A stretch of DNA of 64,000 nt from Marisimplicoccus sp038110465 (lineage in GTDB: Bacteria; Bacteroidota; Bacteroidia; Flavobacteriales; Flavobacteriaceae): NCBI GenBank assembly GCA_038110465.1, contig JAYNJU010000003.1, positions 1 through 64,000 of the forward strand. Direction: 5' to 3'. The notes beneath the pieces were generated by a model. That model worked only from the letters and a program-made list of their open reading frames with translations. It was not told the origin of the DNA and searched no databases. A program made the translations under genes and the position numbers. Below, in pieces: positions 33,652 through 42,513 of the stretch (positions are counted from its first letter, which is position 1; each line of letters opens with the position of its first letter).

Positions 33652-35930
33652 TAATTAACGATTTTTCTTTGATTTGCATCGATCACAGAAATAGCAGCCA
33701 TATTTACTATTTCATCAACAGATGCACCTAATTGTAAAATATGAATAGGCTTATTGAGTCCAATCAAAATAGGTCCAACAGAAATAGCCCTGTCTAATTC
33801 TTTAATAATTTTATATGTTATGTTGGCAGAATCTAAATTTGGAAAGATTAAAGTATTTACTTTCCTACCATTTAGAATTGAAAATGGAAATCTATTTTTT
33901 AGCATTTCTCTATTTAATGCAAAGTCAGATTGTACCGGTCCATCAACAATCATATCTGGATATTTTTTGTGAAGTATTTCCACTGCTTTAGAGACTTTTT
34001 TTGCCTCACTAAAACTTGATGAGCCAAAGTTTGAGTATGAAAGGATTGCTATTACAGGTTCAATGCCTAAGTTTCTTACTACACTAGCAGTATCTACAGC
34101 AATTCTAGCAATTTCTTTAGAAGTTGGGTTTATATTTAGAGATGTATCAGAGCAGAATAAAGGACCTTTTCTTGTAATCATTAAATTAGTTGCAGCAACT
34201 TTTTCTACATTTTTTGCTTTACCTATAGATCTAATTAAGGGCACAAAAACAGAAGGATAACTCTTTGAGTAACCAGATAACATACTATCTGCATCACCAT
34301 TTTCAACCATCATAGCACCAAAGTAATCTCTTCCTCTCAATAGTCTTTTAACATCATCTATAGTTTTACCTTTTCTTTTAAATTTTTTAAAAAGTATTTT
34401 GGAGTACTGCTCAATTCTATCTTTATTACTTTTATCTTTTGGATCTATAATTTCAACCTCTTCATTGAACTCTAAAGATTCCATCATTTCCTCAATTATT
34501 TTTTTCCCTCCAAGTAATATAGGTTCTGCTATTCCTTCTTCAAAACATATTTGAGCTGCTTTTAAAACGTCCAAGTGATCTGCTTCAGCAAAAACTAACT
34601 TCTTATTTTTCCCTTTTCTTGCTCTTCTATGAATTATTCTTATAAGTTTTTGATTACTTCCTAGTCTCTCGTCTAATATTTCAATATACTTATCCCAATC
34701 TTCTATTGGTTCCATAGCAACTCCTGAATCCATTGCAGCTTTAGCCACAGCTGGGGGGATTTCAGTAATTAATCTTGGATCAAATGGTTTTGGAATTATG
34801 TAATCTTTACCAAATAATAGCTTAGTCTCATCATATGCAATATTAACTTGTTCAGGCACAGGTTTTTTTGCTAATTCTGCTAAAGCAAGAACAGCAGCCT
34901 TTTTCATTTCTTCGTTTATTTTAGTTGCTCTTACATCTAATGCACCTCGAAAAATAAATGGAAATCCTAATACATTATTTACTTGATTAGGAAGATCTGA
35001 TCTACCAGTTGCAAATATGATATCATCTCTAACTGAAATTGCAGTTTTATAATCTATTTCAGGATCAGGATTTGCCATGGCAAAAACTATTGGATCTTTT
35101 GACATTGATGCAAGCATTTTTTCAGTCAAAATATTTGCCATAGATAGTCCAATAAAAACATCAGAGTTTTTCATAGCTTCCTCTAAAGAATTAATTTTTC
35201 TTTTGGTAGCAAATAACTTTTTTTCTTCAGATAAATTTTCTCTTGACTTATTAATTACCCCTTTACTATCAGTCATTACTATGTTTTTAATTTTAGCACC
35301 AAAAGACAAGTAAAGTTTTGTACAAGCAATTGCAGCTGCTCCTGCACCAGATACAACTATCTTAATATCTTCAATTTTTTTATTGACTAGCTCAAGAGCA
35401 TTCAATAGGGCTGCTGCAGAAATAATTGCAGTTCCGTGTTGATCGTCATGCATTACAGGAATATCAAGCTGTTGAATTAGCTCTTTTTCAATATGAAAAG
35501 CTTCAGGGGCTTTTATATCCTCAAGATTAATCCCCCCAAATGTTGACGAAATTGACTTTACTACATTTATAAACTTTTCAGGATCTTTTTCATTTATTTC
35601 TATATCAAAAACATCAATATCAGCAAAAATCTTAAACAGAAGCGCTTTACCCTCCATAACAGGTTTTGATGCCTCTGGCCCAATATCTCCTAGACCAAGT
35701 ACAGCTGTACCATTTGATATTACTGCAACTAAATTTGATTTATTTGTGTATTTATAAACATTTGATACATCTTGTTCAATTTCTTGACATGGAATAGCAA
35801 CTCCAGGAGAGTATGCAATAGCAAGGTCTCTTTGAGTGTTATATTTTTTAGTAGGGACAACTTCAATTTTACCTGGCCTCGGCTTAGCATGATAAACCAA
35901 TGATTCCCTTCTAGCTCTACTTTTAGTCAT
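33651..35930 (-). CDS. maeB: NADP-dependent malic enzyme with C-terminal phosphotransacetylase-like domain
   Basis: 759 residues. The N-terminal malic domain contains YSPGVAIPCQEI, GLGDIGPEASKPVMEGKALLFK, MHDDQHGTAI and the NAD(P)-binding VVSGAGAAAIACTKL (about 190-205). The C-terminal about 320 residues resemble phosphate acetyl/butyryl transferase and are usually regulatory in MaeB. It converts malate to pyruvate, CO2 and NADPH. It lies between ruvB and ruvA, the standard flavobacterial order. Confidence 0.95.
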   Translation of the reverse strand: MTKSRARRESLVYHAKPRPGKIEVVPTKKYNTQRDLAIAYSPGVAIPCQEIEQDVSNVYKYTNKSNLVAVISNGTAVLGLGDIGPEASKPVMEGKALLFKIFADIDVFDIEINEKDPEKFINVVKSISSTFGGINLEDIKAPEAFHIEKELIQQLDIPVMHDDQHGTAIISAAALLNALELVNKKIEDIKIVVSGAGAAAIACTKLYLSFGAKIKNIVMTDSKGVINKSRENLSEEKKLFATKRKINSLEEAMKNSDVFIGLSMANILTEKMLASMSKDPIVFAMANPDPEIDYKTAISVRDDIIFATGRSDLPNQVNNVLGFPFIFRGALDVRATKINEEMKKAAVLALAELAKKPVPEQVNIAYDETKLLFGKDYIIPKPFDPRLITEIPPAVAKAAMDSGVAMEPIEDWDKYIEILDERLGSNQKLIRIIHRRARKGKNKKLVFAEADHLDVLKAAQICFEEGIAEPILLGGKKIIEEMMESLEFNEEVEIIDPKDKSNKDRIEQYSKILFKKFKRKGKTIDDVKRLLRGRDYFGAMMVENGDADSMLSGYSKSYPSVFVPLIRSIGKAKNVEKVAATNLMITRKGPLFCSDTSLNINPTSKEIARIAVDTASVVRNLGIEPVIAILSYSNFGSSSFSEAKKVSKAVEILHKKYPDMIVDGPVQSDFALNREMLKNRFPFSILNGRKVNTLIFPNLDSANITYKIIKELDRAISVGPILIGLNKPIHILQLGASVDEIVNMAAISVIDANQRKIVN

Positions 35931-35945
35931 AAATAAATATTAAAT

Positions 35946-35953
35946 CAAATATA
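35946..35953 (-). promoter_or_regulatory. -7 promoter element of maeB
   Basis: TATATTTG on the minus strand is an exact TAnnTTTG match ending 15 bp before the maeB ATG, in the 26-bp space after the ruvB stop. Confidence 0.4.
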
Positions 35954-35956
35954 GAT

Positions 35957-36955
35957 TTAATTAAATAAATTATTCTGATTGTTTTTATTTCTTCCTAAAT
36001 GATTATAACCTTTTTCTGTCACCTGCCTACCTCTTGGAGTTCTAATTAAAAACCCTTGTTGAATTAAAAAAGGCTCATAAACCTCTTCAATAGTTTCTGA
36101 GTTTTCTGATAAAGAGGTTGCAAGAGTAGATATACCTACTGGACCTCCATTATAATTTTCAACAATTATTTCTAGAATTTTATTATCCATCTCATCTAAA
36201 CCATTTTTATCAACATTCAAAGATTTTAATGCAAACTTTGTAATTTCTATATCTATAATTCCTTTTGTTTTTATTTGGGCAAAATCTCTAACTCTTCTAA
36301 GCAGTGAGTTGGATATCCTAGGAGTTCCTCTACTTCTTCTTGCAATTTCAAAACATGATTGATTATCAATTTTTAAATCTAGTATTTCAGAGCTTCTTTC
36401 AACAATTTTTGTTAAAAAAGCATCATCATAGTGTTCCAATCTATTAGAAATAGCAAATCTTTCTCTCATAGGATTAGTAAGAAATCCCGAACGAGTTGTT
36501 GCTCCAACTAGAGTAAATGGATTTAGGTTTAATTGAACAGTTCTTGCATTAGGTCCAGACTCAATCATTATATCAATCTTATAATCTTCCATTGCAGAAT
36601 ATAGATATTCTTCAATAACTGGACTTAATCTGTGTATCTCATCAATGAATAATATATCTCTTTCTTCTAAGTTAGTAAGAAGACCTGCAAGATCTCCTGG
36701 TTTATCAATTACTGGGCCTGAGGTAACTTTTAAGCCAACATTTAATTCATTTGCTAAAATATGAGCAAGGGTAGTTTTACCAAGACCAGGAGGGCCATGA
36801 AATAAGGTGTGATCCAAAGCATCATTTCTTTGATTTGAAGCCTCTACAAAGATTTTAAGATTATTAATTATTGAGTCTTGTCCAATAAAATCAGAAAAAC
36901 TTAATGGTCTTAATGCTTTGTCAAATTCATTATCGTTTTCTTGACTATAGTCCAT
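35957..36955 (-). CDS. ruvB: Holliday junction branch migration DNA helicase RuvB
   Basis: 332 residues. AAA+ ATPase with Walker A HGPPGLGKTTLA (about 54-65), Walker B ILFIDEIHRL, sensor 1 LVGATTRSGFL, arginine finger region NPMRERFAI, and the C-terminal winged helix GGPVGISTLATSLSE...LIRTPRGRQVTEKGYNHLG. It is the hexameric motor that drives branch migration with RuvA. An octamer promoter lies only 5 bp before its ATG. Confidence 0.97.
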   Translation of the reverse strand: MDYSQENDNEFDKALRPLSFSDFIGQDSIINNLKIFVEASNQRNDALDHTLFHGPPGLGKTTLAHILANELNVGLKVTSGPVIDKPGDLAGLLTNLEERDILFIDEIHRLSPVIEEYLYSAMEDYKIDIMIESGPNARTVQLNLNPFTLVGATTRSGFLTNPMRERFAISNRLEHYDDAFLTKIVERSSEILDLKIDNQSCFEIARRSRGTPRISNSLLRRVRDFAQIKTKGIIDIEITKFALKSLNVDKNGLDEMDNKILEIIVENYNGGPVGISTLATSLSENSETIEEVYEPFLIQQGFLIRTPRGRQVTEKGYNHLGRNKNNQNNLFN

Positions 36956-36960
36956 TATTC

Positions 36961-36968
36961 CAAATATA
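36961..36968 (-). promoter_or_regulatory. -7 promoter element of ruvB, 5 bp before the ATG
   Basis: TATATTTG on the minus strand, an exact TAnnTTTG match, with GAATA between it and the ATG. A transcription start about 4 bp past the octamer would leave no room for a ribosome binding site, which predicts a leaderless or nearly leaderless mRNA. Confidence 0.45.
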
Positions 36969-37004
36969 CACTAATTTGAAATTTGAAGTTAAATTATAAC
37001 AACT

Positions 37005-38867
37005 CTAGTGTTGAAGTTCTTTCTCTCCTTTTTTTAAAGGCACATTTTGAGGAATAAAGTCATCTTTAGAACCAGGCTTGGAATAATCATAAGCCCATCT
37101 AAAAACATGAGGGATTTTACCTGGCCAGTTACCATGCATATGCTTCAAAGGAGCAGTCCACTCGAGAGTATTAGACTTCCAAGGATTCATTTCTGCTTTT
37201 TTTCCATAATACATACTACTAATAAAGTTGTATAGAAAAACAATCTGAGCTGCACCTGCTAAAAGAGCAAATAATGTAATAATAACGTTTATATTGGCTA
37301 CATCATCAAAATATGGGAAATTAGTATTTGTATAATATCTCCTTGGAAGACCTGCCATTCCAATAAAATGCATAGGGAAGAAAACTCCATATGCACTTAT
37401 AGCAGTGATCCAGAAGTGAACATAACCTAATGTCTTATTCATCATTCTCCCAAACATTCTTGGATACCAATGATAGACACCAGCAAATAAACCATATAGA
37501 GCTGAAATTCCCATGACTAAATGAAAATGTGCAACTACAAAGTAAGTATCATGTAAATTAATATCTAAAGCACTATCTCCTAATATTATACCAGTTAATC
37601 CTCCTGTGATAAATGTAGAAACGAGACCAATCGCAAAAAGCATTGCAGGGTTAAACTGTATGTTTCCTTTCCATAGGGTAGTAATATAATTAAATGCTTT
37701 CACAGCAGATGGTATAGCAATAAGTAAAGTTGTAAAAGTAAATACTGAACCTAAAAATGGATTCATTCCTGTAACAAACATATGATGACCCCAAACAATT
37801 GTAGAGAGAAATGCTATTGCAAGAATTGAACCAACCATTGCTCTGTATCCAAATATAGGCTTACGTGCATTAGTAGCTATTACTTCTGATGCTATTCCTA
37901 ATGCAGGTAATAATACAATATATACTTCAGGATGTCCCAAAAACCAAAACAAATGTTCAAATAAAACTGGAGAACCACCCTGATAATGAAGAACTTCTCC
38001 TTGAATAAATATATCTGATAAGAAGAAAGAAGTACCAAAGCTTCTATCCATTATTAGTAATAAAGCAGCAGATAAAAGAACAGGAAACGAAACTACACCA
38101 ATTATAGCTGTGACTAAGAATGCCCAAACTGTCAATGGGAGTCTTGTCATTGTCATTCCTTTTGTCCTAAGGTTTAATACGGTCACAATGTAGTTTAATG
38201 CAGCAAGTAAAGAAGAAGCAATAAAAAATGCCATTGAAACTAACCAAAGTGTCATACCAGCACCTGATCCAGGCTGAGCTTGAGGTAAAGCACTTAAAGG
38301 AGGATATATTGTCCATCCAGCAGCAGCAGGACCAGCTTCAACAAATAAAGAAGCAACCATAAGAGCAGAGGAGATAAAAAATAACCAATAAGAGATCATA
38401 TTTAAAAATCCTGAAGCCATATCTCTTGCACCAATTTGAAGAGGTATTAAAAGATTACTAAATGTTCCACTTAAACCTGCAGTTAGTACAAAAAATACCA
38501 TAATAGTTCCATGAATAGTTACTAGTGCTAAATACACATTTGGATCCATAACCCCATCAGTAGCCCACTTTCCTAATAATGCATCAAAAATACCAAATGA
38601 CTCTTCAGGCCATGCAAGTTGTAATCTAAAAAGTAATGACATTGCAATCCCTACAATACCCATAATTAATCCTGTAATTAGATATTGTTTTGAGATCATT
38701 TTATGATCAATACTAAAGATGTATTTTGTTATAAATGTCTCTTTATGATGATGATCATGCTCATGATCTTCTTCATGAGATTCTACAGCAATACTTTTTT
38801 CTTCATTTACATCAATTTCTATATCAGTACCAACAATTTTTGCTCTTCTATTATTTTTACTTGCCAT
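37005..38867 (-). CDS. ctaD: Cytochrome c oxidase subunit I (aa3-type)
   Basis: 620 residues, about 12-14 helices. Hallmarks are THGTIMVFFVLTAG (heme a region), WFLGHPEVYIVLLPALG (CuB His and cross-linked Tyr), VWGHHMFVTGM (two CuB His), the K-channel region TGGLTGIILG and HDTYFVVAHFHLVMG (heme a3/a ligands). All six heme/copper histidines are seen. The N-terminus carries a His/Glu/Asp cluster (residues 31-41, HEEDHEHDHHH) that could bind metal on the cytoplasmic side. It is the catalytic core of O2 reduction, downstream of the ACIII genes and subunit II. Confidence 0.96.
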   Translation of the reverse strand: MASKNNRRAKIVGTDIEIDVNEEKSIAVESHEEDHEHDHHHKETFITKYIFSIDHKMISKQYLITGLIMGIVGIAMSLLFRLQLAWPEESFGIFDALLGKWATDGVMDPNVYLALVTIHGTIMVFFVLTAGLSGTFSNLLIPLQIGARDMASGFLNMISYWLFFISSALMVASLFVEAGPAAAGWTIYPPLSALPQAQPGSGAGMTLWLVSMAFFIASSLLAALNYIVTVLNLRTKGMTMTRLPLTVWAFLVTAIIGVVSFPVLLSAALLLIMDRSFGTSFFLSDIFIQGEVLHYQGGSPVLFEHLFWFLGHPEVYIVLLPALGIASEVIATNARKPIFGYRAMVGSILAIAFLSTIVWGHHMFVTGMNPFLGSVFTFTTLLIAIPSAVKAFNYITTLWKGNIQFNPAMLFAIGLVSTFITGGLTGIILGDSALDINLHDTYFVVAHFHLVMGISALYGLFAGVYHWYPRMFGRMMNKTLGYVHFWITAISAYGVFFPMHFIGMAGLPRRYYTNTNFPYFDDVANINVIITLFALLAGAAQIVFLYNFISSMYYGKKAEMNPWKSNTLEWTAPLKHMHGNWPGKIPHVFRWAYDYSKPGSKDDFIPQNVPLKKGEKELQH

Positions 38868-38885
38868 TTAGCTTAACTATTTATT

Positions 38886-39953
38886 TTATTGAACAAATTC
38901 TTTAAAGGTTAATTGGTTATCAAGCCATTTATTAAATTCTTCTTCAGTCTCTACAATAATTTTCATCTGCATATTATAATGAGAAGCTCCACATATTTTA
39001 TTACATAAAAGTAAAAAATCAAATTCATATGGATCTAAAGGAAATTCTCCATTTGCAGTAAGTTCTTCACTTTTATCAAATCTTATTTTATTTATTTTTT
39101 TTACTTTTTCAACAATTTCAGGTCTCAATCTCATTTCTTCTGTTGTTACATTTGGTATAAATGCAAACTGATTAATCATCCCAGGAACTGCGTTCATTTG
39201 AGCTCTAAAGTGAGGCATATAAGCAGAGTGAAGAACATCTTGAGACCTTATTCTAAAAACAACTTCTCTATTAACTGGTAGATGAAGTTCTTGAACTACT
39301 ATATCATCTTCTCCGTTAATATCGGTTGGATCAATTCCAACTAAGTTTTTTCCATCAAAATCTTGAAGGAATCTAACATTTGCATCTCCAAGTACACCAT
39401 CATCTCCTGCATATCTTGCTTTCCAATTAAATTGTTGAGCGTATAATTCAACTACTAATGCATCATCATTTTCTTCAACAGTCATAATATCAACCCAAGT
39501 GAACAATCCGTATAGTATCAAACCAGCTAAAGCAATTGTTGGTATAATTGTCCATATCCCTTCAAGAAAGTTGCTGTCTGAGAAGAATAAAGCCTTCCTA
39601 TCTTTATTTCCTCTATACTTAAAGGCAAAATAGTGAAGTAAAGCTTGAGTAATTGTCTGAACAAAAAATATAACAGCAAAAGAGAACCACAACAAACTGT
39701 CATAATTTTCTCCATGAACTGAAGCAGATTCAGGTAGAATTACATCACCCCACTTGAAAAAAGAAAAAATTGTAAGAGCATAGATAAATATTAAAAATAA
39801 AAACATTAGCTTACCCTGAATATCATTATCCTTATCTGATGCAACCTCACTATCATTAGAATCTAATGGCTTTGATAATTCTAGAATTTTTGTCAATTGC
39901 CAGACAGCTATAGAAATTAATATTAGTGATGTTAAAACTAGAAGTATTGTCAT
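38886..39953 (-). CDS. ctaC: Cytochrome c oxidase subunit II
   Basis: 355 residues. Helices lie at about 1-20, 48-68, 85-110 and 133-155; the family has two core helices, so the N-terminal ones are extra. The periplasmic cupredoxin domain (about 165-350) has a complete CuA set: His in QDVLHSAYMP and the loop LLCNKICGASHYNM with both Cys, His and Met. No C-terminal heme c domain is fused, so electrons must come directly from an ACIII-bound cytochrome. It is 18 bp before ctaD and 1 bp after actF. Confidence 0.94.
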   Translation of the reverse strand: MTILLVLTSLILISIAVWQLTKILELSKPLDSNDSEVASDKDNDIQGKLMFLFLIFIYALTIFSFFKWGDVILPESASVHGENYDSLLWFSFAVIFFVQTITQALLHYFAFKYRGNKDRKALFFSDSNFLEGIWTIIPTIALAGLILYGLFTWVDIMTVEENDDALVVELYAQQFNWKARYAGDDGVLGDANVRFLQDFDGKNLVGIDPTDINGEDDIVVQELHLPVNREVVFRIRSQDVLHSAYMPHFRAQMNAVPGMINQFAFIPNVTTEEMRLRPEIVEKVKKINKIRFDKSEELTANGEFPLDPYEFDFLLLCNKICGASHYNMQMKIIVETEEEFNKWLDNQLTFKEFVQ

Positions 39954-39954
39954 T

Positions 39955-41439
39955 TTAATCTAAATTATAATATTGGAATGTTTTACTCTCTTCTATAAAA
40001 GGATCACCTTTTGCTAATATTGGAGCTCTTGATATTTCTTTAAATACAATTAGTAAGAATATCCCAAGGAAAAATAGAAATCCACCTATCTCAGCAGGTC
40101 CAAAAGACCACATATCACCAACAGCAGAAGGCATTATCATATTATAAACATCAATATAATGTCCAATTATTATTACAATTCCCGTTAAAATTACTATAAA
40201 GTTTGTCTTTTTAAAGTCACTGTTCATAAGAACAATTAATGGGAATATAAGATTTAGTACTACCATCCCAAAGAATAATAAATTATAATCTTCAATTCTT
40301 GTAATAAAATATGTTACCTCTTCTGGAATATTTGAATACCATATTAACATAAACTGTGAAAACCAAAGATAAGCCCAGAAAATACTCACACCGAACATGA
40401 ACTTAGCCAAATCATGAATATGGCTATTATTTACAAAACTTAAGTAGTTTTTTGATTTTAGATATATGGTAATTAATGCAATAGTAGTAATACCGGAGAC
40501 AAACATTCCTGCAAATACATACCATCCAAATAAAGTACTAAACCAATGTGGATCAATTGACATAATCCAGTCCCAGGACATCATAGATTCTGATATAAGA
40601 AAAAAGACTAAAAATCCTGCTGAAAACTTAAACAACTTTTTATGGGTACTTATGTTATTATCTTCATCTTGTTTTAATGAGAGCTTTCTTGTTATTTCCC
40701 TGTAAATAACCCAACCTGTTATATAAACTATTGCTCTAATAAAAAAGAACGGTATATTGAGATACCCCGTTTTATTTCTTATAATCTCATCATGAGCAAC
40801 TACCTCAGGATCCATCCAAATAAAAAGATGATTAAATTTTAATGCCGAAAATCCTAAAATAATTAGAACAAATAAACATCCAGGCAAAAGATACCCTGTA
40901 ATTCCTTCCATAATTCTATATAAGACTATAGACCAACCAGCCTGAGATGCTCTTTGAATAGCATAGAAAGCAAGTACACCTAACGAAATCATCATAAAAA
41001 ATAAGGCAGGGACATAAATAGCAGCCCAAGGTTTATTATGAAGTTGATTAAATACATGTTTATCGTGATCATACTCATGACTATTATATGATTCTCCAAG
41101 ATCAGAANNNNNNNNNNNNNNNNNNNNNNNNNNNNNNNNNNNNNNNNNNNNNNNNNNNNNNNNNNNNNNNNNNNNNNNNNNNNNNNNNNNNNNNNNNNNN
41201 NNNNNNNCATGATCAGAAACACCTCCGTGATCAGATTCTCCTCCGTGATCAGATTCTCCTCCATGATCAGAACCACCTCCGTGATCAGAACCATGACTCA
41301 TACTTGCAACAATTTGTTTTGCTTCTTCAACATTTGATGGAGCAGCGTAGAAACCATATACTATACCAAGAATACCAACTATAATTAAACTAATTGATAA
41401 TATTTTTATTTGTTTAGAAAGAGTATAGTCTTTGATCAT
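39955..41439 (-). CDS. actF: Alternative Complex III subunit ActF (quinone-binding membrane subunit), interrupted by a scaffold gap
   Basis: About 494 residues as given, but 100 N (41108-41207) lie inside. The N-terminal helix (about 11-32) is followed by a repetitive SDHGG(E/G/V) stretch (about 48-77), the gap, then SDLGESYNSHEYDHDKH and about nine more helices typical of ActF (NAWAAIYVPALFF-like start, MSWDWIMSIDPHWFSTLFGWY, GHYIDVYNMIMP). The frame is the same on both sides. ActF pairs with ActC as the quinol-oxidising membrane part. The true number of repeats is unknown because the assembly broke in them. Confidence 0.92.
   Translation of the reverse strand: MIKDYTLSKQIKILSISLIIVGILGIVYGFYAAPSNVEEAKQIVASMSHGSDHGGGSDHGGESDHGGESDHGGVSDHXXXXXXXXXXXXXXXXXXXXXXXXXXXXXXXXXXSDLGESYNSHEYDHDKHVFNQLHNKPWAAIYVPALFFMMISLGVLAFYAIQRASQAGWSIVLYRIMEGITGYLLPGCLFVLIILGFSALKFNHLFIWMDPEVVAHDEIIRNKTGYLNIPFFFIRAIVYITGWVIYREITRKLSLKQDEDNNISTHKKLFKFSAGFLVFFLISESMMSWDWIMSIDPHWFSTLFGWYVFAGMFVSGITTIALITIYLKSKNYLSFVNNSHIHDLAKFMFGVSIFWAYLWFSQFMLIWYSNIPEEVTYFITRIEDYNLLFFGMVVLNLIFPLIVLMNSDFKKTNFIVILTGIVIIIGHYIDVYNMIMPSAVGDMWSFGPAEIGGFLFFLGIFLLIVFKEISRAPILAKGDPFIEESKTFQYYNLD
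41108..41207. other. Assembly gap of 100 N inside actF
   Basis: Exactly 100 N placed in the middle of the SDHGG-coding tandem repeat, so the break was almost certainly caused by the repeat. The protein length across it is not reliable. Confidence 1.
41208..41290. repeat. 15-bp tandem repeat coding SDHGG units in actF
   Basis: Five to six imperfect copies of a 15-bp unit (CCTCCGTGATCAGAT and variants) border the gap. They encode a Ser-Asp-His-Gly-Gly repeat just outside the first membrane helix. More copies are probably hidden in the gap. Confidence 0.9.
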
Positions 41440-41441
41440 TA

Positions 41442-41993
41442 TTATTTATTTGATTCTTCTCTTAGTTTCATTACGTATTGAGTAATTTGCCATCTTTCCT
41501 CTTCATTTACTTGACCAGCATGAGATCCCATCGCATTTATTCCATACATTAAAACATGGTAAATACTACCTGGTGTAATATCTCTATCAATATAGGCTGG
41601 TATTCCTAGAAATTTTTCTCTTTGTGCTAATATTCCCATACCATCACCTTTATCACCATGACAAATAGAACAATAAATTTCATATAGTTCTTTACCCTTA
41701 CTTGTATTAAATTCATTAACCTCTATAGGGGATAAAAGTTGATTTTTTGCCTGCTCATAACCTTCATTAGAATCTTCAAAATCATAAGGATCCCAACCTC
41801 TAGCTATTGATCCATCTGGTGGAATTTGAGCTTCGATTCCATTAGAAAAGGCATCTGACTCAGCATATGTTTCATATGCTAATGATTGATACATATCAGG
41901 AAAATATTGAAAATTAGGTTTTGAAGGATCAAAACATGAAACTAGTAAAAAACTGAAAATTAAAAGTAGGCTTATACTATTCTTCATCATCAT
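41442..41993 (-). CDS. actE: Alternative Complex III subunit ActE (mono-heme cytochrome c lipoprotein)
   Basis: 183 residues. The lipoprotein signal ends LLVSC (Cys20). One heme c site is present, C108-SIC-H112, followed by GDKGDGMG, and the probable Met ligand lies in YGINAMGSHAG. Candidate electron exit from ACIII towards oxidase subunit II. The start overlaps actD by 17 bp, and three consecutive ATG codons make the exact start ambiguous by two residues. Confidence 0.93.
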   Translation of the reverse strand: MMMKNSISLLLIFSFLLVSCFDPSKPNFQYFPDMYQSLAYETYAESDAFSNGIEAQIPPDGSIARGWDPYDFEDSNEGYEQAKNQLLSPIEVNEFNTSKGKELYEIYCSICHGDKGDGMGILAQREKFLGIPAYIDRDITPGSIYHVLMYGINAMGSHAGQVNEEERWQITQYVMKLREESNK

Positions 41994-42513
41994 TATTTTT
42001 TATTACTTCTATAGAAATTGCGCCTAATTTTTTTAACATTGATTTGGTCTTTGTAATATTTGTACCTACTTCCATATCAATCAAAAATTTATCATCAGTA
42101 GTAGATGGATTTGGATTCTCTGCTTTTTTAAAAGGCCATAATTTACTTTTTAAATAAAAAGTTATAACCATTAAATGAGCTGCAAAGAAAACTGTCATCT
42201 CAAACATTATAGGAACAAAAGCAGGCATATTTTCAATATATGAGAAACTCGGCTTTCCACCTATATTTTGAGGCCAATCTACAATCATAATATAATTCAT
42301 CATTAATACAGCAACAGTAAAACCAATACAACCATACAAGAAAGTTGCAATAGAGATATTTGTTGGCTTTAGTTTCATAGCCTTATCTAATCCATGGACT
42401 GGAAAAGGAGTATAAATCTCGTTAATATGAATCTTTTCTTTAACTATTTGCTTTACTGCATCTAGTAAAATATCATCATCATCAAACAAAACATGTAAGC
42501 TTTTTGAACTCAT
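41977..42513 (-). CDS. actD: Alternative Complex III subunit ActD (DUF3341)
   Basis: 178 residues. A soluble N-terminal ferredoxin-like half (LHVLFDDDDILLDAVKQI, YTPFPVHGLDKAM) and two membrane helices (about 56-78 and 98-120, including a PAFVPIMFEMTVFFAA segment) define the DUF3341 family. It carries no cofactor and stabilises the complex. It overlaps actC by 4 bp and actE by 17 bp. Confidence 0.93.
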   Translation of the reverse strand: MSSKSLHVLFDDDDILLDAVKQIVKEKIHINEIYTPFPVHGLDKAMKLKPTNISIATFLYGCIGFTVAVLMMNYIMIVDWPQNIGGKPSFSYIENMPAFVPIMFEMTVFFAAHLMVITFYLKSKLWPFKKAENPNPSTTDDKFLIDMEVGTNITKTKSMLKKLGAISIEVIKNNDDEE

